This document shows positions 1-5,691 of a stretch of 8,759 bases of DNA, one piece after another. The notes under the pieces were generated by a model, which had not been told where the DNA came from, searched no databases, and was given only the letters and a program-made list of their open reading frames with translations. The stretch is from Rhodoferax sp. (GTDB lineage: Bacteria; Pseudomonadota; Gammaproteobacteria; Burkholderiales; Burkholderiaceae_C): positions 1-8,759 of the forward strand of contig JALNWC010000086.1 in the NCBI GenBank assembly GCA_023231075.1. Direction: 5' to 3'. Position numbers and translations under genes: made by a program. Each line of letters starts with the position of its first letter. Position 1 is the stretch's first letter.

Positions 1-146
1 ATCCAGAACAACCAGAACAGACCAAAAGCCATGGCCAGCAAAGACAACAGCAGTGCCACCCGGTTCACGCCTTTGCGGTAGGCGTAGCGCCGTTGGCGAG
101 CCTGAGACTGCGCGGCGGCGTTGATCAATGTTTCACCGGTCGTCAT
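1..146 (-). CDS. pstA: Phosphate ABC transporter permease PstA, N-terminal part (runs off the window)
   Basis: Only the first 48 codons are visible; the gene continues beyond the left edge. The protein begins MTTGETLINAAAQ, followed by a basic stretch (QARQRRYAYRKGVNR) and a hydrophobic segment from about residue 31 that would be the first membrane helix. A basic cytoplasmic tail followed by a helix is usual for PstA, the second permease subunit of the inner-membrane high-affinity phosphate importer PstSCAB. The start ATG lies within the stop of pstC (ATGA, 4-bp overlap at 143-146), which implies translational coupling and fixes the start. Identification rests mainly on position after pstS and pstC plus the N-terminal topology; too little protein is visible for family motifs. 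pstB would be expected next, outside the window. Confidence 0.88.
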   Translation of the reverse strand, partial: MTTGETLINAAAQSQARQRRYAYRKGVNRVALLLSLLAMAFGLFWLFW

Positions 147-1174
147 GATGCCGTTCCCTCACCCTTTTTGAGCTGGTTCAGCAGCAGCTTCGACAGCGTC
201 AACACCACAAAAGTAATAAAGAACAGCACCAAGCCCAGATACATCAGGGAGGCCTGATGCAGGCCTTCACCGGCTTCGGCAAATTCGTTGGCCAGCGCCG
301 AGGTGATGCTGTTGGCCGCCTGGAACAAACTCAATGAATCGAGCTGGTTGAAATTACCGATCACGAAGGTGACCGCCATGGTCTCGCCAATGGCGCGGCC
401 CAAGCCCAGCATGATGCCGCCAATGACACCGGCCTTGGTATACGGCAGCACCACCGTCGACACCACCTCCCAGGTCGTGGCACCCAGGCCATAGGCCGAT
501 TCCTTGAGCAGGGTCGGCGTGACTTCAAACACGTCACGCATGACTGACGCAATGAACGGAATGATCATGATGGCCAGAATGATGCCCGCCGACAAAATAC
601 CGATACCGACGGGCGGCCCCGAGAACAGGGCCTCAAAGTAAGGCACGCCCTTGAACGTGGCTTGCAGCGGCTGCTGCACATAGGTCGACAAAATAGGGCC
701 GAACACCAACAGGCCCCACATGCCATAAACAATCGAGGGAATGGCCGCCAGCAGTTCAATGGCCGTGCCCAGGGGGCGCTTCAGCCAGGCTGGCGACAAC
801 TCGGTTAAAAAGATCGCAATCCCGAAACTGACCGGGACGGCAATCAACAAGGCAATGAACGAAGTCATCAGCGTACCGTAGATCATGACCAGGCCGCCAA
901 ACTCTTCTTTCACGGGATCCCAGGTGGCTGTGGTCAGAAAGCCCAGCCCATATTTTTCGATGGCAGGCCAGGCCCCCACCGTCAAAGAGGCCAGAATGGC
1001 AATCAACAGACCCAGGGTCAACAAGGCGGCGCTTTTGGCGAGCCAGGCAAAAATACGGTCAGCCCAAGGGCTTGACGGGGCCGCTCTGGCACTGGAAGTT
1101 TGGGTCATGACACGTCCCACATTGGCTTCAGATAGATTGATCGACATTTTTTCAGTCGAAAGTGTAGTGGACAT
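143..1174 (-). CDS. pstC: Phosphate ABC transporter permease PstC
   Basis: Inner-membrane permease subunit of the PstSCAB phosphate importer, 343 residues. After a ~40-residue hydrophilic N-terminus come about six predicted membrane helices (roughly residues 46-70, 94-122, 137-160, 188-212, 249-275, 308-331). The ABC-permease EAA loop that contacts the ATPase is clear at about 225-253 (ESAYGLGAT...AGVIGG), followed by GRAIGETMAV, typical of PstC. The start at 1174 is preceded by GGAG 8 nt upstream. In-frame ATGs at codons 10 and 23 are alternatives, and the N-terminus is longer than in E. coli PstC, so a shorter start cannot be excluded. It lies 43 nt after pstS with no terminator between them, and overlaps pstA by 4 bp, so all three are probably co-transcribed from the Pho-box promoter before pstS. 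Confidence 0.96.
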   Translation of the reverse strand: MSTTLSTEKMSINLSEANVGRVMTQTSSARAAPSSPWADRIFAWLAKSAALLTLGLLIAILASLTVGAWPAIEKYGLGFLTTATWDPVKEEFGGLVMIYGTLMTSFIALLIAVPVSFGIAIFLTELSPAWLKRPLGTAIELLAAIPSIVYGMWGLLVFGPILSTYVQQPLQATFKGVPYFEALFSGPPVGIGILSAGIILAIMIIPFIASVMRDVFEVTPTLLKESAYGLGATTWEVVSTVVLPYTKAGVIGGIMLGLGRAIGETMAVTFVIGNFNQLDSLSLFQAANSITSALANEFAEAGEGLHQASLMYLGLVLFFITFVVLTLSKLLLNQLKKGEGTAS

Positions 1175-1217
1175 GACTGGCGCTCCAAATGCTCAAACCG
1201 ACCCCCGAGCGGACAAC

Positions 1218-2270
1218 TTATTTCAGTGCAACAGGCTTGCCGGAAGTGTCCTTGACTTGACCCCAGGCTTTTTCAATGGTCGCGACCACGCTGTCAGGCA
1301 GTGCCACGTAGTCCAGCTCAGAAGCCAGCTTGTCGCCGTCCTTGAAGGCCCAGGTAAAGAACTTGAAGGTCTCGGTGGCCTGTGCCGGCTTGTCTTGCTG
1401 CAGGTGCATCAAGATGAAAGTGGCGGTGGAGATGGGCCAAGTGGCCTTGCCAGGCTGGTTCACGATCAGTTGATAGAAAGACTTGTTCCAGTCAGCGCCA
1501 GCGGCGGCGGCCTTGAAAGCCTCTTCACTGGGGGACACAAACACACCTTCCTTGTTTTTCAACAAGGCGTAGGTCATTTTGTTTTGTTTGACATAGGAAT
1601 ACTCCACATAACCAATCGAGTTCGGCAGACGGTTGACAAACGAGGCCACGCCTTCATTGCCCTTGCCACCCGCACCGACAGGCCAATTCACGGCCGTACC
1701 CTGACCAACTTTGGCCTTCCATTCAGGGTGAACTTCGCTCAGGTAGTTGGTAAAGTTGAACGTGGTGCCCGAACCGTCGGCGCGGCGCACCGGGGCGATG
1801 TCAGCGTCTGGCAGTGCCAGTGTGGGGTTCAGCGCCTTGATGGCGGCGTCGCTCCACTTGGTGATCTTGCCCAGATAAATGTCGCCCAACACCTGGCCGT
1901 CGAGCTTCAACTGACCCGGCTCAATGCCCTTGATGTTGATCACCGGCACGGTACCACCGATCACAGTGGGGAACTGGAACTGGCCTTTGGCCTTCAGCAC
2001 CTCGTCGGTCTGAGGCATGTCAGAGGCACCAAAATCAACCGTCTTGGAGTCGATTTGCTTGATGCCGGCGCCGGAACCCACGGACTGGTAATTCACCTTG
2101 ACACCGGTGACCTTGTTGTACTCGGCCGCCCATTTGGCATAAACCGGTGCGGGAAAAGAAGCGCCGGCACCCGTGATGCTCTGCGCATTAGCCAGGCTGG
2201 TCAGCGCTGCTGCGCCAAAGAAAGACACCATGGTGGTGGCCAGCACGGACTTGAAAATACGTTTATTCAT
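1218..2270 (-). CDS. pstS: Periplasmic phosphate-binding protein PstS
   Basis: Substrate-binding protein that captures inorganic phosphate in the periplasm and delivers it to PstCA; 350 residues, normal for the family. A Sec signal peptide covers residues 1-29 (basic MNKR, hydrophobic core, probable cleavage after ANA). The mature protein shows the PstS phosphate-binding blocks: GAGASFPAP (34-42), SVGSGAG (63-69), DFGASD (79-84) and RRADGSGTT (162-170). These correspond to the segments that contribute Thr/Ser, Phe, Ser, Asp, Arg and Ser-Gly-Thr ligands in E. coli PstS. The start has AGGA 6 nt upstream. It is the first gene of the leftward pst operon and has a Pho box about 75 nt upstream of its start, so induction by phosphate starvation through PhoB is likely. 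Confidence 0.98.
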   Translation of the reverse strand: MNKRIFKSVLATTMVSFFGAAALTSLANAQSITGAGASFPAPVYAKWAAEYNKVTGVKVNYQSVGSGAGIKQIDSKTVDFGASDMPQTDEVLKAKGQFQFPTVIGGTVPVINIKGIEPGQLKLDGQVLGDIYLGKITKWSDAAIKALNPTLALPDADIAPVRRADGSGTTFNFTNYLSEVHPEWKAKVGQGTAVNWPVGAGGKGNEGVASFVNRLPNSIGYVEYSYVKQNKMTYALLKNKEGVFVSPSEEAFKAAAAGADWNKSFYQLIVNQPGKATWPISTATFILMHLQQDKPAQATETFKFFTWAFKDGDKLASELDYVALPDSVVATIEKAWGQVKDTSGKPVALK

Positions 2271-2328
2271 GAGGAATCCTTAAGTTAAATAGATCGGCTG
2301 TTGAACCACAGTAGGTTCCACCCGTCGC

Positions 2329-2334
2329 AATTTA
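2329..2334 (-). promoter_or_regulatory. Candidate -10 element of the pstS promoter
   Basis: TAAATT on the minus strand (4 of 6 matches to TATAAT) begins exactly 10 nt after the Pho box. This is the spacing at PhoB-dependent promoters, where the Pho box replaces the -35. A transcription start near 2322 would give a leader of roughly 50 nt. The position is inferred from spacing and no start was mapped. Confidence 0.55.
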
Positions 2335-2344
2335 CGACATCAAT

Positions 2345-2362
2345 GTGTCAGAATTATGACAC
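2345..2362 (-). promoter_or_regulatory. Pho box upstream of pstS (PhoB-binding site)
   Basis: On the minus strand the site reads GTGTCATAATTCTGACAC. By hand alignment it agrees at 15 of 18 positions with the enterobacterial Pho box consensus CTGTCATAWAWCTGTCAY: two 7-bp half-sites separated by 4 AT-rich bases. The T-to-A change in the second half also makes the outer bases an inverted repeat (GTGTCA/TGACAC). The orientation faces pstS, as expected for PhoB activation. Confidence 0.85.
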
Positions 2363-2368
2363 CAAGCT

Positions 2369-2393
2369 GTTCAGCAGACTTGCCAAGCTGAAC
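2369..2393. repeat. 7-bp inverted repeat in the pstS / 2415 intergenic region
   Basis: GTTCAGC (2369-2375) and GCTGAAC (2387-2393) are perfect inverted copies separated by 11 nt. The segment also overlaps a direct repeat CCAAGCTG (2362-2369 and 2383-2390) with a 21-bp period, two helical turns. It sits just upstream of the Pho box as seen from pstS and before the rightward gene. It could be an operator or only a chance repeat; there is no T-run, so it is not a terminator. Confidence 0.4.
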
Positions 2394-2414
2394 CGTCATG
2401 AATAAGTAACCCGG

Positions 2415-2771
2415 GTGTCATCAAATTCCCTTAGGCTTTCGGCTACCCTTCAAGAAGGTGCAGAATCCCTCTGCGATACATTTGGACATCACGCCATGCT
2501 TGCCATCAAAAAAGCCCGCAAACTCATTGAAAACAACCCCAACGACGCCGCAGCAAAAATCATTGCGGCACTGGTGCTCGCGCTTGAGAGTGAATCCAGC
2601 CTGTCGGTTGCACAACTTTACTCACTCGACGACAAGCGCTTTGAGCTGGCCCTTGAAATATTGAACGAATGGCGCCTGGACCGGCATTACGCCAGCAAAC
2701 TGCTCCTGCTCGACTCCAGCACCGTGGCGCAGGCTTTGGTTGATGAAGCCCCGAATTCATCAGTTTCGTGA
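2415..2771 (+). CDS. Hypothetical helical protein upstream of ppk2
   Basis: I do not recognise a named family. The 118-residue product is soluble, with no signal peptide or membrane helix, and looks mostly alpha-helical. A Lys-rich segment (AIKKARKLIENNPNDAAAK, about 30-48) is followed by a hydrophobic Ala/Leu helix (AALVLALES) and a segment rich in Leu, Asp and Arg ending near residue 102. The reading frame as drawn starts at GTG, with no convincing ribosome binding site. The ATG at 2496 (codon 28, 91 residues) is a plausible alternative, with only a weak GGA upstream. The gene ends 42 nt before the likely ppk2 start with no terminator, so the two may form an operon, and it diverges from pstS. 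That links it to phosphate or polyphosphate metabolism by context only. Confidence 0.7.
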   Translation: MSSNSLRLSATLQEGAESLCDTFGHHAMLAIKKARKLIENNPNDAAAKIIAALVLALESESSLSVAQLYSLDDKRFELALEILNEWRLDRHYASKLLLLDSSTVAQALVDEAPNSSVS

Positions 2772-2802
2772 TCAATTTGAACGTACGCATCGCAACACAC
2801 CC

Positions 2803-2807
2803 AGGAG
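2803..2807 (+). promoter_or_regulatory. Ribosome binding site that sets the ppk2 start at TTG 2814
   Basis: AGGAG at 2803-2807 directly abuts the in-frame TTG at 2808, which therefore cannot use it. The next in-frame TTG at 2814 is 6 nt downstream, an ideal distance. A third TTG at 2820 is 12 nt away. No in-frame ATG occurs until well inside the conserved N-terminal region. Confidence 0.7.
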
Positions 2808-2813
2808 TTGAGT

Positions 2814-3731
2814 TTGGATTTGAATGAAGAAAAACTGGTCCAGCGCATTCGCCGCGATCTGGCCGATAGTTACGATGAAGAATTTGAGCTGGAACTCGAA
2901 GACCGCAATCTCGACAAGATGGCCGACGGCACGCTCGACCTGGAGTCCGAGGCTTACAGAAACAGCAGAAAACTCTATTTTCGCGAGTTGTTCCGTCTGC
3001 AGGGAGAATTGGTCAAACTGCAGGATTGGGTCGTCAAGACCGGCCAGAAAATTGTGATCCTGTTTGAAGGCCGCGATGCTGCCGGCAAGGGCGGTACCAT
3101 CAAGCGCATCACCCAGCGGCTGAACCCGCGGGTCTGCCGGGTTGCCGCATTACCAGCCCCCAATGCCCGAGAGCAAACCCAGTGGTATTTCCAGCGTTAT
3201 GTCGCGCACCTGCCGGGCGCCGGCGAAATGGTCTTGTTTGACCGCAGTTGGTACAACCGGGCAGGTGTTGAGCGCGTCATGGGCTTTTGCTCCGACGAGC
3301 AATACGAAGAATTTTTTCGCTCGGTGCCCGAGTTTGAAAAAATGTTGGTGCGATCCGGCATCACCCTGATCAAGTACTGGTTTTCCATCTCAGACGAAGA
3401 GCAGCAAATCCGGTTTTTGGGGCGCATTCATGACCCGCTGAAACAATGGAAACTCAGCCCGATGGACATGGAGTCGCGCCGCCGCTGGGAGGAATACACC
3501 AAGGCCAAGGAAGTCATGTTCGAGCGTACCCATACACCGGAATCGCCGTGGTGGGTGGTACATGCTGACGACAAGAAAAAAGCCCGGCTCAATTGCATCC
3601 ACCACCTGCTGAGCCAGTTGCCTTACCAGGAATTTGAGCATCCCCCCATCATGCTGCCGCCCCGGGAGCGCAACGATGACTATGTGCGCCTGCCCATTCC
3701 AGAGGAAATTCTGGTGCCGGAAATCTACTGA
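2814..3731 (+). CDS. ppk2: Polyphosphate kinase 2 (PPK2), class-I-like
   Basis: Cytoplasmic kinase transferring phosphate between inorganic polyphosphate and nucleotides; family members favour making ATP or GTP from the diphosphates. The product is 305 residues from TTG 2814, the usual single-domain size. Visible features: the N-terminal acidic motif SYDEEFELELEDR (19-31), the Walker A loop FEGRDAAGKGGT (about 84-95), Walker B with following signature LFDRSWYNRAGVERVMGF (about 141-158), the KYWFSIS strand (187-193), and the lid region with RRRWEEYTKAKEVMFERT (222-239). The short one-domain form and the acidic N-terminus suggest class I (diphosphate-phosphorylating), but substrate preference cannot be read with certainty. 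The start codon is TTG, chosen from the AGGAG spacing. It probably shares a transcript with the preceding small gene and lies divergent from the pst operon, fitting polyphosphate storage linked to phosphate uptake. Confidence 0.96.
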   Translation: MDLNEEKLVQRIRRDLADSYDEEFELELEDRNLDKMADGTLDLESEAYRNSRKLYFRELFRLQGELVKLQDWVVKTGQKIVILFEGRDAAGKGGTIKRITQRLNPRVCRVAALPAPNAREQTQWYFQRYVAHLPGAGEMVLFDRSWYNRAGVERVMGFCSDEQYEEFFRSVPEFEKMLVRSGITLIKYWFSISDEEQQIRFLGRIHDPLKQWKLSPMDMESRRRWEEYTKAKEVMFERTHTPESPWWVVHADDKKKARLNCIHHLLSQLPYQEFEHPPIMLPPRERNDDYVRLPIPEEILVPEIY

Positions 3732-3750
3732 AGCCGCGAATTTGAGTGGG

Positions 3751-3831
3751 CATGCAAATGGACTGGCGTACCACGATCAAGGTCAGCGGTATGATTGGCA
3801 TCAAGCGTGAAACTTAAGGAAAATTTGCATG
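3751..3831. repeat. 9-bp inverted repeat flanking the leader of the 3829 gene
   Basis: CATGCAAAT (3751-3759) and ATTTGCATG (3823-3831) are perfect inverted copies 63 nt apart in the ppk2-downstream gap. The right copy covers the bases just before and including the start codon ATG at 3829. Pairing in mRNA would hide the start codon; alternatively the two copies could be protein-binding sites. This is seen directly; the function is unknown. Confidence 0.45.
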
Positions 3832-4356
3832 TCAAGCACAGAACTAAATGCATCGACCATCGCGCCAGTTGAGGCGGTTGTGGTGGTTGAGCCGGTCCAA
3901 GCGGTCGCCACCCAAACGGTGGCCAAACGAACAGGCCGACCCGCTGCAAAGAGAGTGGTCCGACCCGCTGCAAAAAAGGCAACGGCGACAACGGTTAACC
4001 GGCCTGTCCCGACCGCCCCGGCCCCAGCCGCTCCAGCCCCGGCCCCAGCCGTCCCCGCCGCAGCGCTGCCGACAGCCCCCGCAGCCACAGCAGTGCCCCC
4101 GGTCGAGATCCGGTCAGACAAGCTGCTCAAACCGAAAAAAGCAAAAACGGTACGTGAAGACTTTTCCCTGCCGATGCTGGAATACCTGATGCTGGAAACA
4201 CTGAAGCTGCGCAGCAGCAAGCTCGGCAGCCCGGTGAAAAAAAATGTGCTTGTCCGCGCAGGCATCAAGGCCTTGGCCTCCATGTCCGATGCCAACTTTC
4301 TGGCGATGCTCAAAACGGTGCCTGCCCGCAAAACCGAGCGCGCCTCGAAAGACTGA
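3829..4356 (+). CDS. Hypothetical protein with Lys/Ala/Pro-rich linker and conserved C-terminal domain
   Basis: The 175-residue protein has three parts. The N-terminus (1-27) is Val/Ala/Thr-rich. Residues 28-110 are low complexity: two histone-H1-like repeats (GRPAAKRV and VRPAAKKA, 36-51), then an Ala-Pro run (about 60-90), then a basic KPKKAK. The C-terminus (about 108-165: VREDFSLPMLEYLML...GSPVKKNVLVRAGIKAL) resembles a helical domain I recall from many Burkholderiales hypothetical proteins, possibly ribbon-helix-helix-like. The ATG has AAGGA 8 nt upstream. The two basic repeats are nearly identical in DNA (15 bp shared at 3936 and 3960), showing recent duplication of an 8-codon unit. It follows ppk2 by 97 nt on the same strand. 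A DNA- or polyphosphate-binding, nucleoid-associated role is an inference from composition and neighbour. Confidence 0.85.
   Translation: MSSTELNASTIAPVEAVVVVEPVQAVATQTVAKRTGRPAAKRVVRPAAKKATATTVNRPVPTAPAPAAPAPAPAVPAAALPTAPAATAVPPVEIRSDKLLKPKKAKTVREDFSLPMLEYLMLETLKLRSSKLGSPVKKNVLVRAGIKALASMSDANFLAMLKTVPARKTERASKD
3936..3974 (+). repeat. 24-bp-period tandem repeat in coding sequence (PAAK units)
   Basis: The 15-nt string CCGACCCGCTGCAAA occurs at 3936-3950 and again at 3960-3974, a 24-bp (8-codon) period encoding the paired basic RPAAK units. It keeps frame and suggests slippage or unequal exchange generating histone-like tail repeats. Further short GCC-CCG-GCC-CCA repeats follow at about 4015-4080 (Ala-Pro). 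Confidence 0.75.
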
Positions 4357-4371
4357 CAGGCGTCACCCAGC

Positions 4372-4995
4372 TCAGGATTTCGTCAGTATCTCGATCACTT
4401 CGTCGTCATCCACCTGATCGAAGTGCTGGTAAAACTGGCCCACCGCCCGGAAATACGCGGGGGCTTCCAGGCAGACCATGTCGTCTACCAGTTCTGCCAC
4501 CCTGGCCAGCGTGTCGGGTGGCGCCACAGGCACCGCACAAATGAGTTTGGCAGGTTTCTGGGCACGCAGGCCATGCAGGGCCGCGATCATGGTGGCGCCA
4601 GTGGCCAGGCCATCGTCGACCACGATCACGATGCGCCCGCTGGGGCTGATGGGCGGACGAATCGGCGTGTACCGGGCGCGGCGCTCGCGCAGGGTTGCCA
4701 TCTGGGTCTGTTTCTCGGCTGCCAGGTAATCGGCCGTGCCACCATAGGCGGCTGCTTCATCGGACAGGTAAGTCCAGCCACTTTCATCGACCGAGCCAAG
4801 CGCGAACTCGGGCTGTCGGGGTGCTCGCAGCTTGCGCACCAGCACCACGTCAAAGTCACCTTTGAGTTCCCGGGCAATGCGTTCGGCCATGGGAACAGCG
4901 CCACGTGGAATCCCCAAAATGAGCGGATGCTTGCCACGGTAGCTCTTGAGTCGGTCGGCCAGCTGCTGGGCCGCATCGAGACGATCGCGAAACAT
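4372..4995 (-). CDS. Phosphoribosyltransferase family protein
   Basis: Type I phosphoribosyltransferase fold, 207 residues from the chosen start. The PRPP-binding loop is clear: hydrophobic strand then VVDDGLATGAT (125-135), with two acidic residues and the Gly/Thr-rich loop. Upstream are ILGIPRGAVPMAERIA (27-41) and DVVLVRKLRAP (49-59), typical of the stand-alone predicted phosphoribosyltransferases of bacterial stress or accessory regions, whose substrate is unknown. The open frame extends 37 codons further upstream, but ATG 4995 is preferred because GGAG lies 7 nt before it and the family-like sequence begins there (MFRDRLDAAQQLADRL). It converges on the preceding gene with only 15 nt between stops and no obvious terminator. 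A purine- or pyrimidine-salvage activity cannot be assigned from sequence alone. Confidence 0.92.
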   Translation of the reverse strand: MFRDRLDAAQQLADRLKSYRGKHPLILGIPRGAVPMAERIARELKGDFDVVLVRKLRAPRQPEFALGSVDESGWTYLSDEAAAYGGTADYLAAEKQTQMATLRERRARYTPIRPPISPSGRIVIVVDDGLATGATMIAALHGLRAQKPAKLICAVPVAPPDTLARVAELVDDMVCLEAPAYFRAVGQFYQHFDQVDDDEVIEILTKS

Positions 4996-5033
4996 GATTG
5001 GGCTCCTGATCAGCGGCAAAAAATATGACTTGC

Positions 5034-5071
5034 CAAGCCCGAGTTTCTTCACCTGACAAAATCCGGGCTTG
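5034..5071. repeat. 8-bp inverted repeat in the leader of the phosphoribosyltransferase gene
   Basis: CAAGCCCG (5034-5041) and CGGGCTTG (5064-5071) are perfect inverted copies around a 22-nt centre, 39 nt upstream of the start at 4995. In RNA this could form a leader stem; in DNA it could be an operator. No terminator-like T-run follows and no known riboswitch is recognised. Confidence 0.45.
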
Positions 5072-5142
5072 ATAATTCGCAAGGCGCTGCCCGCGCCGCA
5101 AGCCACTCGGACAGGCTCAGTCAGACCGCCCGATGTCTGCCC

Positions 5143-5361
5143 TCAAGGCGCCTTTTTGACGGGACGGCAATCAAAGCAAAAAAACATCAAGGCGTTCAGA
5201 TATCGTTGAATGCTGCCTTTGCTACGCGCCTTGTGTTTGCCGCACTTGATGCAACTCCGCGTTTCGCCGGGCGCGCCGATGGCCTGGAATGGAGAACCGT
5301 TTTCCTTGGCCAGGTAACGAAGACCCGAGGCAGAGATTTGTGTCGATTCGTCGATGTACAT
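5143..5361 (-). CDS. Small CxxC...CxxC protein (putative zinc-binding), hypothetical
   Basis: From ATG 5361 the product is 72 residues. It has two cysteine pairs, CIKC (37-40) and CFDC (62-65), separated by 21 residues with basic residues between (GKHKARSKGS), the pattern of a small zinc-ribbon or treble-clef protein. There is no signal peptide; the hydrophobic stretch LNALMFF just before the second pair is part of the fold rather than a membrane helix. The frame is open to a GTG at 5397 (84 residues), but neither start has a good ribosome binding site, and the upstream DNA runs into an insertion-sequence remnant within 100 bp, so the original promoter or leader may have been changed. Codon use looks like that of real coding sequence. 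Function unknown; nucleic-acid binding is possible. Confidence 0.7.
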   Translation of the reverse strand: MYIDESTQISASGLRYLAKENGSPFQAIGAPGETRSCIKCGKHKARSKGSIQRYLNALMFFCFDCRPVKKAP

Positions 5362-5451
5362 GGAACTTTGATGTGCTTCTTGATGGTTGAGGGACACGCC
5401 ATTGTGCGCAGCCGTCGTTGCAGTGATGTGACAGCGCGCATTCTGCTGAAA

Positions 5452-5526
5452 TCAGCCGTACTTCGTTACCCACACAAAGTGGTACTCGATCTGAAATACC
5501 GTATCGCTTCCGTATCTGTAGTCCAT
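5452..5526 (-). pseudogene. tnpA: tnpA fragment, IS200/IS605 Y1 transposase (N-terminal 24 codons only)
   Basis: The short frame starts MDYRYGSDTVFQIEYH and continues FVWVTKYG before TGA. The stretch up to WVTKY is the characteristic N-terminus of IS200-type TnpA, the single-strand transposase that cuts at subterminal hairpins. Full-length proteins are about 130-150 residues and usually continue after WVTKY with a basic segment; here similarity stops at once and the frame closes one codon later. The HUH histidines and catalytic tyrosine are absent, so it cannot be active. Sequence beyond 5452 in any frame does not resume TnpA as far as I can see, which suggests a deletion rather than a simple frameshift. 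The start has GGAGG at 6 nt. Confidence 0.8.
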
Positions 5527-5565
5527 CTCACACCTCCAGCCTCCTCATTTTCCTAGCTGAAGCTG

Positions 5566-5582
5566 ACCGGCTGGAAGCCGGT
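5566..5582. repeat. Perfect hairpin of the IS200/IS605 left end
   Basis: ACCGGCT-GGA-AGCCGGT: 7-bp arms with a 3-nt loop, 40 nt upstream of the tnpA fragment start. Subterminal hairpins of this size are what TnpA recognises on single-stranded DNA. Read on the minus strand, the hairpin is preceded by GGTTAAAACC, which may include the old cleavage site. Confidence 0.75.
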
Positions 5583-5691
5583 GGTTTTAACCTTCTGATG
5601 GAAAATAAATCGGATAGCATTCGGTCCAGTTTTTGCGGGATCAACACCTCTAAACTAACTGTAATACTCAACCGACACCCAAAAGGCCCCC

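Larger units (their letters stand above)
5452..5582 (-). mobile_element. IS200/IS605-family left-end remnant
   Basis: Reading leftward, this holds in order a perfect 7-bp hairpin (5566-5582), a strong ribosome binding site (GGAGG 6 nt before ATG 5526) and the start of a Y1-type TnpA, which ends abruptly. IS200/IS605 elements carry subterminal hairpins and no terminal inverted repeats, so a left end looks just like this. No right end, no catalytic HUH motif or tyrosine and no tnpB were found in the window. The exact tip on the 5582 side and the internal breakpoint (about 5456) are estimates. Confidence 0.75.

Noticed and set aside
885..2288. 467-codon plus-strand open frame opposite pstC/pstS
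   Set aside because: It runs antisense through two unmistakable genes, has no family-like motifs and biased composition; it is a shadow of GC-rich coding on the other strand.
2380..2408. Sigma70-like promoter TTGCCA-17-TAAGTA for the gene at 2415
   Set aside because: The -35 is good but the -10 matches at only 2 of 6 bases, and transcription would start at the GTG itself; not strong enough to call.
3801..4331. 176-codon minus-strand open frame opposite the Lys/Ala/Pro-rich gene
   Set aside because: Gly/Ala/Thr-rich mirror of the Ala-Pro repeat DNA; the plus-strand frame has a good ribosome binding site and a family-like C-terminus.
5105..5142. Possible terminator after the small CxxC gene (CAGAC...GTCTG and GC-rich stretch)
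   Set aside because: Only a 5-bp stem and no T-run in the right direction; the nearby TTTTT belongs to the gene's own coding end.
5659..5678. Possible Pho box before phoU (CTGTAAT...CCGACAC)
   Set aside because: The first half-site is good, but the second is 13 rather than 11 bp away and no properly spaced -10 follows, so I do not call it.
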